A stretch of 64,000 bases of DNA from Spirosoma foliorum (GTDB lineage: Bacteria > Bacteroidota > Bacteroidia > Cytophagales > Spirosomataceae): assembly GCF_014117325.1 (NCBI RefSeq), contig NZ_CP059732.1, positions 1,612,001 through 1,676,000 on the forward strand, given 5' to 3'. Positions within the stretch are counted from its first letter, which is position 1; every line of letters starts with the position of its first letter. Below the pieces are notes generated by a model. It searched no databases, was not told the origin of the DNA, and worked only from the letters and a program-made list of their open reading frames with translations. The translations under genes were made by a program, and so were the position numbers. Positions 45,268 through 54,642 of this stretch are shown piece after piece.

Positions 45268-46188
45268 CTATTGTTGTTTGTACACTTCGAAGGCTCGGGA
45301 AACGGCTTCCTTGTACGAAAGTGGCTTTCGAGCTAATAACGCTCGTATAGCCGAAGGGTTGCCGATCATATCCTCGCCAAGACCATCCAATGCCCCTTTT
45401 ATGGCTCCCTTTGGTGATTTCGCCATGCGCTCAATCAGCGGTGCTGCAAATCGTAATAAGGCCAAGGGGATATGAATTTTTCGGGGGTGGGAATGGCCGA
45501 TCACTTCAGCAGCTGTATCGATCAACTGATCACTCGTCAAGACATCGTCATTACCGACCTCATAGCACTGCCCAAAAGCTTTCGGTTCATTCAGGACACC
45601 AATAAGGTTGTAAACAAGATCATCAATGGCAATGCTGCGGTGCTTATTTTGCCCACTCCCGATCACAAAGGCCAGATTTTTCTGCGCATTTGCCAGTACC
45701 ATATTGAAACCCTGACCACCTATACCAACGATCATGCCCGGCTGGATGATGGTTACGTCGAGATCACTGTTTAACAAATACTGTTGGGCTTTCCAGCGCC
45801 CGCGTGTCCAGGCATCTTTTGAATGTGCAGAAATGCCTAGGGAGGTAACATAAATCAGACGACGAACCTGGTGGCGTTGGCAACCCTCGACAATGTTTTG
45901 CAACCCATTCATTTCGATGTCCATAAAACCCTGTTCCGCCGTGCTGGAATGTTGGGGAGCCAGCGTATGTATGGACACATAAACGGCATCTATTGATTCA
46001 AGCGCCTGTTGAACAGAGGCTTTGTCCGTTATGTCTCCTTGAACGACTTCGCAGCCTGATTCCGCAAGGTCTTTGACTTTATCTGGATTACGGGCAAGAC
46101 ACCGTACCTGATAACCGTCTGCGAGTAATTGGCGGGTCAGGTAACGTCCCACAAATCCGGATGCGCCAATAACCAAAATCTTTTTCAT
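45268..46188 (-). CDS. NAD(P)-binding NmrA-like/atypical SDR protein
   Basis: A 306-residue Rossmann-fold protein. 'MKKILVIGASGFVGRYLTRQ' holds the GASGFVG cofactor loop, then 'VRCLARNPDKVKDLAESGCE' (NADP-type Arg), 'DAVYVSIHTLAP', 'LIYVTSLGISAHSKDAWTRG' and 'IIQPGMIVGIGG'. The active-site Tyr-Lys pair of classical SDRs is not clear, which fits the NmrA/atypical group that act as redox sensors or quinone/aldehyde reductases. It is first in a two-gene unit with an AraC regulator. Confidence 0.85.
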   Translation of the reverse strand: MKKILVIGASGFVGRYLTRQLLADGYQVRCLARNPDKVKDLAESGCEVVQGDITDKASVQQALESIDAVYVSIHTLAPQHSSTAEQGFMDIEMNGLQNIVEGCQRHQVRRLIYVTSLGISAHSKDAWTRGRWKAQQYLLNSDLDVTIIQPGMIVGIGGQGFNMVLANAQKNLAFVIGSGQNKHRSIAIDDLVYNLIGVLNEPKAFGQCYEVGNDDVLTSDQLIDTAAEVIGHSHPRKIHIPLALLRFAAPLIERMAKSPKGAIKGALDGLGEDMIGNPSAIRALLARKPLSYKEAVSRAFEVYKQQ

Positions 46189-46291
46189 AATTGATCGTGT
46201 TTTGTGGAGGCAAAGCTCCCGCCAATGCTGAAAAAGGCTGTAGCCAAATCAGGCTTTATTGTAGCCGAAATCGATTCAATGGCCCTTTGTT

Positions 46292-46415
46292 GGGCGTAGT
46301 CTCTGAACTACGCCCTGGTGTTTCCGCCGGGTGGCCGTTGCCATCTCCGACCGGTTTTCCAACTTAGTTCACTCCGGTCGGAGACCGGATAACGCTCGAA
46401 CGTAGTCCATACTAC
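46292..46415. repeat. Cluster of short hairpins
   Basis: GGGCGTAGT-CTCTGA-ACTACGCCC at 46292-46315, TCTCCGACCGG...CCGGTCGGAGA at 46344-46384, and CGTAGTCCATACTACG near 46400. They fill the gap between two leftward genes and probably separate their transcripts. Confidence 0.6.
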
Positions 46416-46441
46416 GCTCAACGAGCAGATGTCAATCCGAT

Positions 46442-47641
46442 TTAGTGAATAATTTGACCCAGTAAATCGACCACTTCGTTGATTTCATCGAGCGTATTAA
46501 AGTAGTGTGGAGAAAGGCGGATCAACCAATCGACTCTCTTCCGCTGAAAATCAATGACCGCCGAATTCGAATACTGGATGGTGAAGACGACCCGTTCACG
46601 GCGGAGAGCGGTCTCTAGTGCTGCCACCGATTGACGGATGGTGTGAAAGGTCAGAATATTACTTTGCTGAGTTCCCCGATCAAGTAGAACCAGGCCATCA
46701 ATCTGTTCCAAACCCATTCGGAGTTGATGCATAAGTTGCTGGTTTTGCTGGACAATTGCTTCCAGACCTACCTGATTGGTATACCGAACGGCTTCGGCCA
46801 AACCAACACTAAGTAACGAAATCTCCTGTGGCTCAAACCGGCGGGCACTCGTCTGCAACGTATATGAATCTGGACCAGTCCAGTTAGCCGCCCGGCGATC
46901 AATGTACAGCGGAGCTAGCCCAGATTCTAGCGCCTTATCCGATACGTATAAAAAGCCCGTATTGCGGGGCCCACGCAAAAACTTGCGGCCAGTAGCTACC
47001 AAAAAATCGGCTTGAAGGCGGTTCACATCGAGCGGCAGTTGCCCCACCGATTGAGCTACATCGAGCAGGTACCAGACGTCGTATTGCCGACAAAGTTTAC
47101 CCATCTCTTCGGCAGGCAGCACCAGTCCTGAGTTCGTGGGGATGTGCGTAATGGCCACCAGTACTGGATGGTGTTTCCGAATCAATTCCTCGGCATGCGT
47201 CAGATCCAGGTCGCCGTTGGGAAGATCATTAATCCGAAGTAATCGAATGCCTAGTCGCTGCTGCATGGACAGAAACGCAAGCTGATTCGAGACATAATCG
47301 TTGGACGTAGTCAAAATCGTGTCGCCTTCCTGAAAAGGAATAGCCGATAATATCCGGAAATAAGCATCGGTAGCGCTGTAGGCAAACCCAATATTGTGGA
47401 GCTGAGTATTCAGCAGTTGAGCCGTTTCGTCGTACAAGCGACCTATCTGCCCCATTCGTAATCGTTCGACTTCGTAACCACCCACCTGGGTTTCCTGCTG
47501 GAGATACTCCATCATGGCGGCCACGACAGGTTGAGGCATTAACGAAGCACCAGCACTGTTCATAAACAGGTTGTCTTGGCAACCCGGCGTATCGGCCCGG
47601 AGTTGAGCTACATCGAGATAAGGAGTCGTTTGGATTTGCAT
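46442..47641 (-). CDS. PLP-dependent class V aminotransferase-like protein
   Basis: A 399-residue fold-type I PLP enzyme of the cysteine desulfurase/isopenicillin-N epimerase group. The start at 47641 ('MQIQTTPYLDVAQLRAD') avoids a 33-residue leader unlike the family. Marks: 'NLFMNSAGASLMPQPVV' at 24, PLP Asp194 in 'YLLDVAQSVGQLPLDV', and Schiff-base Lys220 in 'LVATGRKFLRGPRNTGFLY'. No catalytic Cys loop typical of desulfurases is seen, so epimerase, kynureninase-like or lyase activity is more likely. It is divergent from a MocR regulator, with paired CTGTATGG/CCATACAG half-sites 23 nt upstream. Confidence 0.85.
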   Translation of the reverse strand: MQIQTTPYLDVAQLRADTPGCQDNLFMNSAGASLMPQPVVAAMMEYLQQETQVGGYEVERLRMGQIGRLYDETAQLLNTQLHNIGFAYSATDAYFRILSAIPFQEGDTILTTSNDYVSNQLAFLSMQQRLGIRLLRINDLPNGDLDLTHAEELIRKHHPVLVAITHIPTNSGLVLPAEEMGKLCRQYDVWYLLDVAQSVGQLPLDVNRLQADFLVATGRKFLRGPRNTGFLYVSDKALESGLAPLYIDRRAANWTGPDSYTLQTSARRFEPQEISLLSVGLAEAVRYTNQVGLEAIVQQNQQLMHQLRMGLEQIDGLVLLDRGTQQSNILTFHTIRQSVAALETALRRERVVFTIQYSNSAVIDFQRKRVDWLIRLSPHYFNTLDEINEVVDLLGQIIH

Positions 47642-47663
47642 GGCGCAAAACAAAGAAACTAAG

Positions 47664-47707
47664 CTGTATGGAAACAGATACACTTTTGTGATTAATATAC
47701 CATACAG
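47664..47707. promoter_or_regulatory. Putative MocR operator, pair 1
   Basis: CTGTATGG at 47664-47671 and its complement CCATACAG at 47700-47707, centred 36 nt apart, directly before the aminotransferase gene. Similar half-sites recur at 47881-47904. Confidence 0.5.
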
Positions 47708-47758
47708 TTTTATTGTCATTAATAATCTGGTTTTTCCCACCTAAATGCCGAGTCTTCA

Positions 47759-47785
47759 CCCCTCTCCTGAAAAACAGGAGAGGGG
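47759..47785. repeat. Short CCCCTCTCCTG hairpin
   Basis: CCCCTCTCCTG (47759-47769) pairs with CAGGAGAGGGG (47775-47785). Same family as the palindrome at 8648-8767; lies in the divergent promoter region. Confidence 0.6.
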
Positions 47786-47880
47786 ACGGGGGTGAGGTAA
47801 AAGCTAGCGAAGAACGACCGGGCTTATTATTTTTTATCTGTTCACCCATGCGTCTAAACTGTACGGCTCATTTTGATGAA

Positions 47881-47904
47881 ATCTGTATGATAGTGCGTAC
47901 AGAT
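47881..47904. promoter_or_regulatory. Putative MocR operator, pair 2
   Basis: ATCTGTA at 47881-47887 and TACAGAT at 47898-47904, an inverted repeat related to the pair at 47664, 52 nt before the MocR gene start. Suggests that the regulator controls both directions. Confidence 0.5.
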
Positions 47905-47956
47905 TCGACAACTACATTTGCTCGACAATGCAAAACCTCTCTAGCTCAGCCCAACA

Positions 47957-49396
47957 ATGACGTTATCCATTCCGAAGTATCAGCAGATTGCTCGCCAGCT
48001 TGGCGACACGTTGCGGTTTGGCGTACTAAATGGGGGCGATAAACTGCCGTCGGTTCGTACACTCAGTCAGGAACTTGGGGTGAGCATCAACACCGTGCAA
48101 CAAGCCTACTACTGTCTGGAAGCGGAGGGATTGGTGGAGGCAAGACCCCAATCGGGCTACTACGTCCGCACACTCGGCAAGCGGATTGATGATGTGCCGC
48201 GCCGGTCTGAACCCCAGGCATTGGTCCAGCAAACCGACCTGTCCGATCACGAACCGATAGTAACCCGGCTCATGCGCCAGCAACGGGAACCCGGTTGGCT
48301 TCCGTTCTCCCTGAGTGTGCCCGACCCGTCGTTATTGCCTGTTGAGAAATTAGGGAAAGCTTTTCAGCAGGCCCAGCGTGAGCTTCCGCACGGTGGCATC
48401 GAATATGACCTGATAGCCGGAAATGTAGCCCTGCGTCGGCAAATTGCCCGCTATGCCCTGTTCTGGGGCAGTCACCTTACCGACGAAGAGCTGATTACGA
48501 CTGAGGGTTGCACGTCTGCGCTGACTCTTTGTCTGAAAACCGTTACCCAACCCGGCGATACCGTTGCGGTTGAAAGTCCCATTTATTTCGGTATTCTTCA
48601 GACGATTCTATCGCTGGGTTTGAAGGTGCTCGAATTGCCCACCGATGCGCTTATAGGTATCGATCTGGATGTATTGGAAGGCCATTTGCAGGCAGGGCGG
48701 GTACAAGCCTGCTTACTGGTTCCCAATTTCAGTAATCCCCTCGGTTTCTGTATGCCCATTGCCAGCAAGCAACGGCTGGTGAAACTGACGGAAACGTACA
48801 AGATTCCCTTGATCGAAGACGACCTCTACGGTGATCTGCATTTCGCGCCTGACCGCCCGCAGCCTTGTAAAGTTTTCGATCGGCAGGGGTTTGTGTTATG
48901 GTGTGGCTCTGTCAGTAAAACACTGGCTCCCGGCTATCGAGTGGGCTGGGTAGCACCGGGACGTTATTACGAGAAGCTCCTTCAGGTCAAGCGATATCAG
49001 GCTGGTTTTTCGCCGGGGATAACCCATCAGGCAGTAGCCACCTTTCTGGCTAATGACCGATATGAATTGCATCTGCGCCGACTTCGGCAAGTTTTGAAAA
49101 GCAATTGCCAACGGTACCAGCAAGCCATTCGTACTCACTTTCCGCCGGGCACGCGTATCAGCGAACCTCAGGGTGGATTTACTTTATGGGTTGAGGTCGA
49201 TGAACGAGTGAATACACTGGAGCTGGTGGATCAGTTGGCTCCGTATAAAATCAGCATTATGCCGGGCAGTTTATTTAGCCTTCAACCGCAGTATGGCAAT
49301 TGCATGCGGCTCAGCTATGGACTGCCATTTGATGAGCGCGTTGCGTGGGGCTTGCAAACAATCGGGCAACTTATTCATCAGCAAGTAGGGATATGA
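47957..49396 (+). CDS. MocR/PdxR-type transcriptional regulator (GntR helix-turn-helix plus aminotransferase domain)
   Basis: A 479-residue regulator. Residues ~5-75 are a GntR-type winged helix ('KLPSVRTLSQELGVSINTVQ' then 'LEAEGLVEARPQSGYYV'). Residues ~115-475 are a fold-type I aminotransferase domain with 'LIPNFSNPLGFCMP'-type sequence (here 'LLVPNFSNPLGFCM'), 'LIEDDLYGDLHF' and Schiff-base Lys321 in 'GSVSKTLAPGYRVGW'. MocR proteins sense PLP-amino acid adducts and usually control a divergent gene, here the class V aminotransferase. The last 4 nt overlap the start of the CocE/NonD hydrolase, so the two are translationally coupled. Confidence 0.92.
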   Translation: MTLSIPKYQQIARQLGDTLRFGVLNGGDKLPSVRTLSQELGVSINTVQQAYYCLEAEGLVEARPQSGYYVRTLGKRIDDVPRRSEPQALVQQTDLSDHEPIVTRLMRQQREPGWLPFSLSVPDPSLLPVEKLGKAFQQAQRELPHGGIEYDLIAGNVALRRQIARYALFWGSHLTDEELITTEGCTSALTLCLKTVTQPGDTVAVESPIYFGILQTILSLGLKVLELPTDALIGIDLDVLEGHLQAGRVQACLLVPNFSNPLGFCMPIASKQRLVKLTETYKIPLIEDDLYGDLHFAPDRPQPCKVFDRQGFVLWCGSVSKTLAPGYRVGWVAPGRYYEKLLQVKRYQAGFSPGITHQAVATFLANDRYELHLRRLRQVLKSNCQRYQQAIRTHFPPGTRISEPQGGFTLWVEVDERVNTLELVDQLAPYKISIMPGSLFSLQPQYGNCMRLSYGLPFDERVAWGLQTIGQLIHQQVGI

Positions 49397-51291
49397 ACCA
49401 TCGACTGTGGCCATCGATCCTTGCCCTGGCAGGACTGATAGAATTCCTATTGGTAGGATTGGGCGCTTCTGCGCAGGCAACCGATGCGGTGCGGGAACGG
49501 TATCAGAAGATTGAATATCGAATTCCGATGCGCGACGGGGTTTCGCTTTACACGGCTGTTTATCTACCACATGATGCCTCTCCGACCAAGCGGTACCCCT
49601 TCCTGATGCAGCGGACCTGCTTTGGTTCCATGCCTTATGGTTCTGATCGGTACAAAGCCGCTTTGGGGCCTTCGCCTACACTTCAGGCGGATGGCTATAT
49701 TTTTGTCTATCAGGATGTACGAGGGCGCTGGGCTTCTGAAGGCCGTTGGACCAACATGACTCCGATTGTCAGCGATCGGAAGAAAGCAGTAACTGTTGCC
49801 GACGAAAGCACCGATACCTACGACACCATTGACTGGCTTCTCAAACATGTACGTTTTCACAACGGCCGGGTTGGATTGTGGGGCATGAGCTATGCCGGTT
49901 TTTATGCTATGGCCGGTTCAATCAACGCCCATCCTGCCCTTAAAGCCACATCACCACAAGCACCCATCGCCGATTTTTTTCGGGAAGACATTCATCACAA
50001 CGGGGCCTTCACGCAGCTTGCTTTACTGGCATATCCATTGTTTGGGGATCGTCCGTCGGGGCCAACTACAAAGCCCTGGTTTATAGATGACTGGATTCAA
50101 ACGGGCAAGCAAACGGAATTCGCCTGGCATTTGGGCTTGGGACCACTGGCCAATGCGCAACGGTATTTACCCAACAATACGTTCTGGCAACAAACAGTAG
50201 CGCATCCCAATTATGATGCCTTCTGGCGGGAGCGGAATATTCTCCCTCATCTGAAGAACATTAAGCCTGCCGTTCTGGTCGTAGGTGGCTGGTTCGATGC
50301 CGAAAATTTGTACGGTCCACTCAGTATCTACAAAACGCTTAAACAGCACAGTCCAGGCGCACGGCCAATGCTGGTGATGGGGCCCTTTGGTCACCGGGGC
50401 TGGTCGGAAGAGACGGGCCATACCCTGCACAACGATCTGTATTTTGGTGATAGTCTGGCTACGTACTACCAACGAAATCTGGAAGCGCCGTTCTTTCATC
50501 ATTACCTGAAAGGCGCTGGTGATGGGAAAACGGGCCTGCCTAAAATCTGTCTGTTCGATACCGGACTGAAAACCTGGCGTACTTTTTCAAACTGGCCCGC
50601 AAGCTCCGCTCATACCCAGCGCTGGTATTTAAACCCAAATGGTCAGTTAAGCAAGCAGGCGGACGACCCCTCCAGTTTTCAGGAGTATATCAGCGACCCG
50701 GCCCAACCGGTACCGTTTATCGAAACAACACTGACGACCGAACCCGATTTCAGTACGTTGTTTAACTATATGTCGGCCGACCAGCGATTTGTCAGTAAAC
50801 GAGCTGACGTACTTAGCTTTCAAACGGACATATTATCTGGGAACAAGACAGTTGGCGGGGCAATCACGGTTCGGTTGAAGGTAAGTACGACGGGCGCTGA
50901 TGCCGATTTTGTGGTCAAACTCATTGACGTCTATCCACCCGACGAGCCGAATCATCCTTATATAACCGATCCCCAAACGCAGCTAGCTAATTATCAACAG
51001 TTAGTTCGGGCGGACGTTTTGCGTGGGCGGTTTCGTAAAAGTTTTCAGAAACCAGAGCCCTTTATTCCGAATCAGATTACGGAGGTGACCTTTCAACTTC
51101 AGGACGTGTTGCACACGTTTAAAAAAGGACATCGAATGATGGTGCAGGTACAAAGCAGCTGGTTTCCATTGATCGACCGAAACCCGCAGACGTTCGTTTC
51201 AACTATCTATAAAGCCAGTGAAGCCGACTTTAAGTCTGCTCGTCATCGAGTTTATAGCGATTCCGCAATTGAAATGACCATTTTGCCCTGA
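49393..51291 (+). CDS. Secreted CocE/NonD-family hydrolase
   Basis: A 632-residue exported serine hydrolase. The ATG at 49393 overlaps the MocR stop (ATGA) and gives a good signal peptide ('MNHRLWPSILALAGLIEFLL...ASAQA'). The hydrolase domain has 'VYQDVRGRWASEGRW', nucleophile elbow 'GLWGMSYAGFYAM' with Ser166, acid in 'VVGGWFDAENLYG' and His in 'MGPFGHRGWS'. The C-terminal jelly roll covers about 385-630. This group includes cocaine esterase, alpha-amino acid ester hydrolases and glutaryl-7-ACA acylases. The PLP-linked context suggests an amino-acid ester or amide substrate; that is inference. Confidence 0.9.
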   Translation: MNHRLWPSILALAGLIEFLLVGLGASAQATDAVRERYQKIEYRIPMRDGVSLYTAVYLPHDASPTKRYPFLMQRTCFGSMPYGSDRYKAALGPSPTLQADGYIFVYQDVRGRWASEGRWTNMTPIVSDRKKAVTVADESTDTYDTIDWLLKHVRFHNGRVGLWGMSYAGFYAMAGSINAHPALKATSPQAPIADFFREDIHHNGAFTQLALLAYPLFGDRPSGPTTKPWFIDDWIQTGKQTEFAWHLGLGPLANAQRYLPNNTFWQQTVAHPNYDAFWRERNILPHLKNIKPAVLVVGGWFDAENLYGPLSIYKTLKQHSPGARPMLVMGPFGHRGWSEETGHTLHNDLYFGDSLATYYQRNLEAPFFHHYLKGAGDGKTGLPKICLFDTGLKTWRTFSNWPASSAHTQRWYLNPNGQLSKQADDPSSFQEYISDPAQPVPFIETTLTTEPDFSTLFNYMSADQRFVSKRADVLSFQTDILSGNKTVGGAITVRLKVSTTGADADFVVKLIDVYPPDEPNHPYITDPQTQLANYQQLVRADVLRGRFRKSFQKPEPFIPNQITEVTFQLQDVLHTFKKGHRMMVQVQSSWFPLIDRNPQTFVSTIYKASEADFKSARHRVYSDSAIEMTILP

Positions 51292-51323
51292 ACCAACCGA
51301 ACTATTCCTTTTCCATATCACCC

Positions 51324-52250
51324 ATGCAACCCCCAATCTATATTATTGGAATTGGTGCCATTGGCATGACTCTGTCCGTTTTGTTGAAGCAGGTGGGTAA
51401 AGACGTGACGCTTATACGCGGTCGTTCCAATCAGCTATTGCCCGATGAAGACGCCAGCATTACAGTTGACTACGGCGATGGCGCTGCCGTGACAGAAACT
51501 ATCCCTATCCGATTGCTGGAGCAGATCGAATCATTGGATGGAGTAGTGTTGCTGACCACCAAAACATACGGCAATCAGGACCTGGCGCAGCGACTGTGGG
51601 GAAAGACAGGCCAATCTCCCCTGGTATTACTGCAAAACGGCCTGGGTATTGAAGCCCCATTTCTGGAAGCCGGTTTTCCTGAGATTTATCGGTGTGTGTT
51701 ATTGGCAACCAGTCAGGTAACGGCACCGTATAAAGTTCTCTACAAACCTGTAGCTGCTTCTCCGATTGGCATAATGCGCGGTCAAGAATCCAAATTGGCG
51801 TATCTGGTCGAACAATTCAGCACGGAGCAATTCCCTTTCCGGGTTGAGCGGGCCATTCAGCAAACTGTCTGGGAAAAAGTAATTACGAATTGTGTTTTCA
51901 ACGCCATTTGTCCGTTGCTCGGGATCGATAATGGTCTTTTTCATCGGAATAAGGCTGCCTTAGCGTTAGCACGGGAGGTCATCGGCGAATGTATTGCCGT
52001 CGCGAACGAAGTAGGTATTCGCTTAAATCAGCAAGACGTTGAGAATCGGTTGATACAAATTAGTCAACGGTCTGACGGACAACTTATCTCGACGCTGGTG
52101 GATATTCTACACAACCGCCCAACCGAAATAGATTCCCTAAATCTGGCAGTGGCCCGTCTGGCTACTCAATTGGGCAAACCAGAATTAGCAACTCGTACTC
52201 GCTTGCTAGGTGAGCTGATTCAATTACGGTCGAAAGAAAGTCCAGTTTAG
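51324..52250 (+). CDS. Ketopantoate reductase family protein (PanE/ApbA-like)
   Basis: A 308-residue NADPH-dependent reductase. N-terminal Rossmann loop 'IYIIGIGAIGMTLSVLLKQ', 'RGRS' as the NADP phosphate site, 'VLLTTKTYGNQDLAQ' and 'VLLQNGLGIEAPFLEA' (conserved Asn), then a C-terminal helical domain with catalytic Lys in 'VWEKVITNCVFNAICPLLG' and 'PTEIDSLNLAVARLATQLGK'. The family makes pantoate for CoA but also reduces other 2-oxo acids. Its place 32 nt after the CocE hydrolase in a MocR-led operon suggests a specialised 2-oxo-acid role rather than housekeeping PanE. Confidence 0.88.
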   Translation: MQPPIYIIGIGAIGMTLSVLLKQVGKDVTLIRGRSNQLLPDEDASITVDYGDGAAVTETIPIRLLEQIESLDGVVLLTTKTYGNQDLAQRLWGKTGQSPLVLLQNGLGIEAPFLEAGFPEIYRCVLLATSQVTAPYKVLYKPVAASPIGIMRGQESKLAYLVEQFSTEQFPFRVERAIQQTVWEKVITNCVFNAICPLLGIDNGLFHRNKAALALAREVIGECIAVANEVGIRLNQQDVENRLIQISQRSDGQLISTLVDILHNRPTEIDSLNLAVARLATQLGKPELATRTRLLGELIQLRSKESPV

Positions 52251-52296
52251 TGTGAAGCTGTTTAGTAAACTTCTCTGATTTCGTTAAAACTGAATT

Positions 52297-52360
52297 GTTT
52301 TTTTGTCATCCCGGCTATAATTCAGTCGAAAAAAGAAACTTGTCCTGCACTTAGTTCAGA
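52297..52360. repeat. Remnant half of a REP-like element
   Basis: TTTTTTTGTCATCCCGGC at about 52298-52315 is a left arm without a partner, followed by TCGAAAAAAGAAACTTGTCC, which resembles the flank of copy 2 (AAAAAAGAACTTGTC near 9824). Looks like a deletion derivative. Confidence 0.55.
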
Positions 52361-52434
52361 TCAATGTAAATTGAGCCAATTTTGAGCGTAAAGAAAATCG
52401 GTCGACCAGGATTGACCCGCACTTATCACAAACT

Positions 52435-54453
52435 ATGAAACAAGTAATCTTTTTTTCGTTGCTACTATTGATGGCAGGGGCCTGTCAGCGAATGTCTGTT
52501 CCGATGACAAAACGGGTGGTCATTACGGGAGTCGATGCCGCCAAAAAGCCCGGTGATGATTTCTTTAGCTATGCCAACGGCATTTGGTACGATACCGCCC
52601 GCATACCTGCCAGTCAAACGGGCGTGGGCTCTTATTCCTTCATGAATTACCCACAACGGATACGGCTGCAAGCCATTCTGGACAGCGTTTCGGCCGGCCA
52701 GAATGCGCCCGGAAGCCTGGAACAAAAAGTGGGTGATTTTTATGCGTCGGGTATGGATATGGATGCCATAAACAAACGCGGTTATGAACCAATCAAGCCT
52801 ATAATTGCCCGGATCGACGCTATAACCGATGTTACTTCGCTGTTGAAGCTGGTGGTTGACGAACAGAAATCGGGGGATGGCTCGATCATTGGGTTTAGTG
52901 TTGGGCCTGATCAAAAACGGAGTTCGATCAATATTGCTCAGTTTCGTCAGACGGGCATTGGACTACCCGAACGAGCTTATTATTTCAAAACCGATTCGTC
53001 GACCTTGGGGATTCAAACAGCCTATAAAAACTACCTGACCCGCCTGTTTGAACTGATCGGAACTGAGTCAACTACGGCCAGTAAAAACGCAGCCGTTGCG
53101 TATGCCCTTGAAAAACAATTGGCGACTGCCCATCGGACAAACATTGAACTTCGAGACGTAAAGGCAAACTATAATAAACAGGCCGTTGCTGAGTTGGCGA
53201 ACAAACAACCTGCTCTACATTGGGCAACGCTACTAACCGACTTAGGACTACAGGTTGATTCCGTTAACGTGGGACAACCTGCGTATTATGACCAGTTGAA
53301 TATGCTGTTAACATCGGTCCCCATTGAGGATTGGAAAGTCTATTTGAAAGCCCGTGCGCTGACCAACTATTCGAATTTCTTAAGCCAGCCGTTTATCGAC
53401 GCGTCCTTTGCCTATGCCAAGATTCTGACCGGGCAAGCGGTTAAGCAGACACGTGCCGAAGAAATGACACAAGCCGTTGATCGATCCCTCGGCGATGCGC
53501 TGGCGCAGTTGTACGTGAAAAAATACTTCCCGGAATCGGCCCGGAAACGAATGGCGGTTCTGGTCGATAATCTCAAAAAAGCCTTTGAAGCCCGTATTAA
53601 TCGCCTGGACTGGATGAGCGATTCCACCAAAGCCAAGGCAAAAGACAAACTGCATGCGTTCACACAAAAAATTGGGTATCCCGATAAATGGCGGGATTAT
53701 TCGCACGTAGCCATTAACCGAACCGCTTACTTTGAGAACCGATTGTCGGCGACTAAAAATGATTACCTGGACCGGTTGGCTAAAGTCGGGCAACCCGTCG
53801 ACAGAACGGAATGGCATACGACTCCGCCTACAGTAACGGCCTACAACAATCCGCCACTTAACGAAATCGTTTTCCCAGCGGGCATTTTACAACCCCCTTA
53901 TTTTGATGTAAATGCCGATGATGCGCTGAATTATGGGGGAATCGGGATGGTGATTGGTCATGAAATAACCCACTCGTTTGACGACCAAGGAGCCCAATAT
54001 GATAAATATGGCAACGTGACCAACTGGTGGACAAAAAGTGATTATGCCAAATTCAAAGGGAAAACCCAGCAGGTGATCGATCAATACAATTCGTTTACGG
54101 TGCTGGATTCGGTACATGTAAAAGGGGCGTTAACCGTGGGCGAAAACACCGCCGACATTGCTGGGGTAGCCATCGCCTATGATGCCTTTAAATTGACCGA
54201 ACAAGGCAAAGACACGACTAAGCTGGACGGCTTTACCCCCGACCAACGCTTCTTTATTTCCATTGCCCGAATCTGGCGCGTCAAAACAAGAGACGCCTAT
54301 ATGGGTATGTACGTCAATACGAATCCACACTCACCGGCTAAATGGCGGGTGAACGGGCCACTGATGAATTTCACGCCTTTTTATAAAGCGTTTGATGTTC
54401 AGCCCGGCGATAAAATGTATAAACCCGAAAAGGATAGGATAAGCGTTTGGTAA
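52435..54453 (+). CDS. M13-family metallopeptidase lipoprotein (neprilysin/PepO-like)
   Basis: A 672-residue zinc endopeptidase that cuts oligopeptides in the periplasm. Lipid signal 'MKQVIFFSLLLLMAGAC' puts Cys17 at the mature end. The N-terminal M13 domain begins 'KKPGDDFFSYANGIWYDTAR'. The catalytic region has 'NEIVFPAGILQPPYFD', the zinc motif 'VIGHEITHSFDDQGAQYD' (His509, Glu510, His513), and third ligand Glu570 in 'GENTADIAGVAIAYDAF'. The C-terminus 'KMYKPEKDRISVW' has the family Trp ending. Length is standard and all key residues are present. Confidence 0.95.
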   Translation: MKQVIFFSLLLLMAGACQRMSVPMTKRVVITGVDAAKKPGDDFFSYANGIWYDTARIPASQTGVGSYSFMNYPQRIRLQAILDSVSAGQNAPGSLEQKVGDFYASGMDMDAINKRGYEPIKPIIARIDAITDVTSLLKLVVDEQKSGDGSIIGFSVGPDQKRSSINIAQFRQTGIGLPERAYYFKTDSSTLGIQTAYKNYLTRLFELIGTESTTASKNAAVAYALEKQLATAHRTNIELRDVKANYNKQAVAELANKQPALHWATLLTDLGLQVDSVNVGQPAYYDQLNMLLTSVPIEDWKVYLKARALTNYSNFLSQPFIDASFAYAKILTGQAVKQTRAEEMTQAVDRSLGDALAQLYVKKYFPESARKRMAVLVDNLKKAFEARINRLDWMSDSTKAKAKDKLHAFTQKIGYPDKWRDYSHVAINRTAYFENRLSATKNDYLDRLAKVGQPVDRTEWHTTPPTVTAYNNPPLNEIVFPAGILQPPYFDVNADDALNYGGIGMVIGHEITHSFDDQGAQYDKYGNVTNWWTKSDYAKFKGKTQQVIDQYNSFTVLDSVHVKGALTVGENTADIAGVAIAYDAFKLTEQGKDTTKLDGFTPDQRFFISIARIWRVKTRDAYMGMYVNTNPHSPAKWRVNGPLMNFTPFYKAFDVQPGDKMYKPEKDRISVW

Positions 54454-54500
54454 GGTTTGGCTTCAGTGTCGTTTACTAAAAAGGAGGCAGGTACCCTAAG

Positions 54501-54572
54501 CGTGGTGTCGGTTTCTCAAAACCGACACTATTGCTGACGCGAAGGTGTCGGTTTTGAGAAACCGACACCACG
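54501..54572. repeat. Perfect 28-bp inverted repeat
   Basis: CGTGGTGTCGGTTTCTCAAA (arm 54501-54528) is exactly complementary to the arm 54545-54572. Each arm is itself partly palindromic (GTCGGTTT..AAACCGAC). Lies between convergent genes. Confidence 0.75.
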
Positions 54573-54585
54573 TCGAAGAACTTAA

Positions 54586-54642
54586 CAGTTCTGCTGTAAG
54601 GGGGTATCTTAGGAAACTCTCTTGCAGCAGAACTGCCTTTTT
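54586..54642 (+). terminator. Terminator of the M13 peptidase gene
   Basis: CAGTTCTGCTG (54586-54596) pairs with CAGCAGAACTG (54625-54635), followed by CCTTTTT. It also lies at the end of the leftward GH2 gene. Confidence 0.65.
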
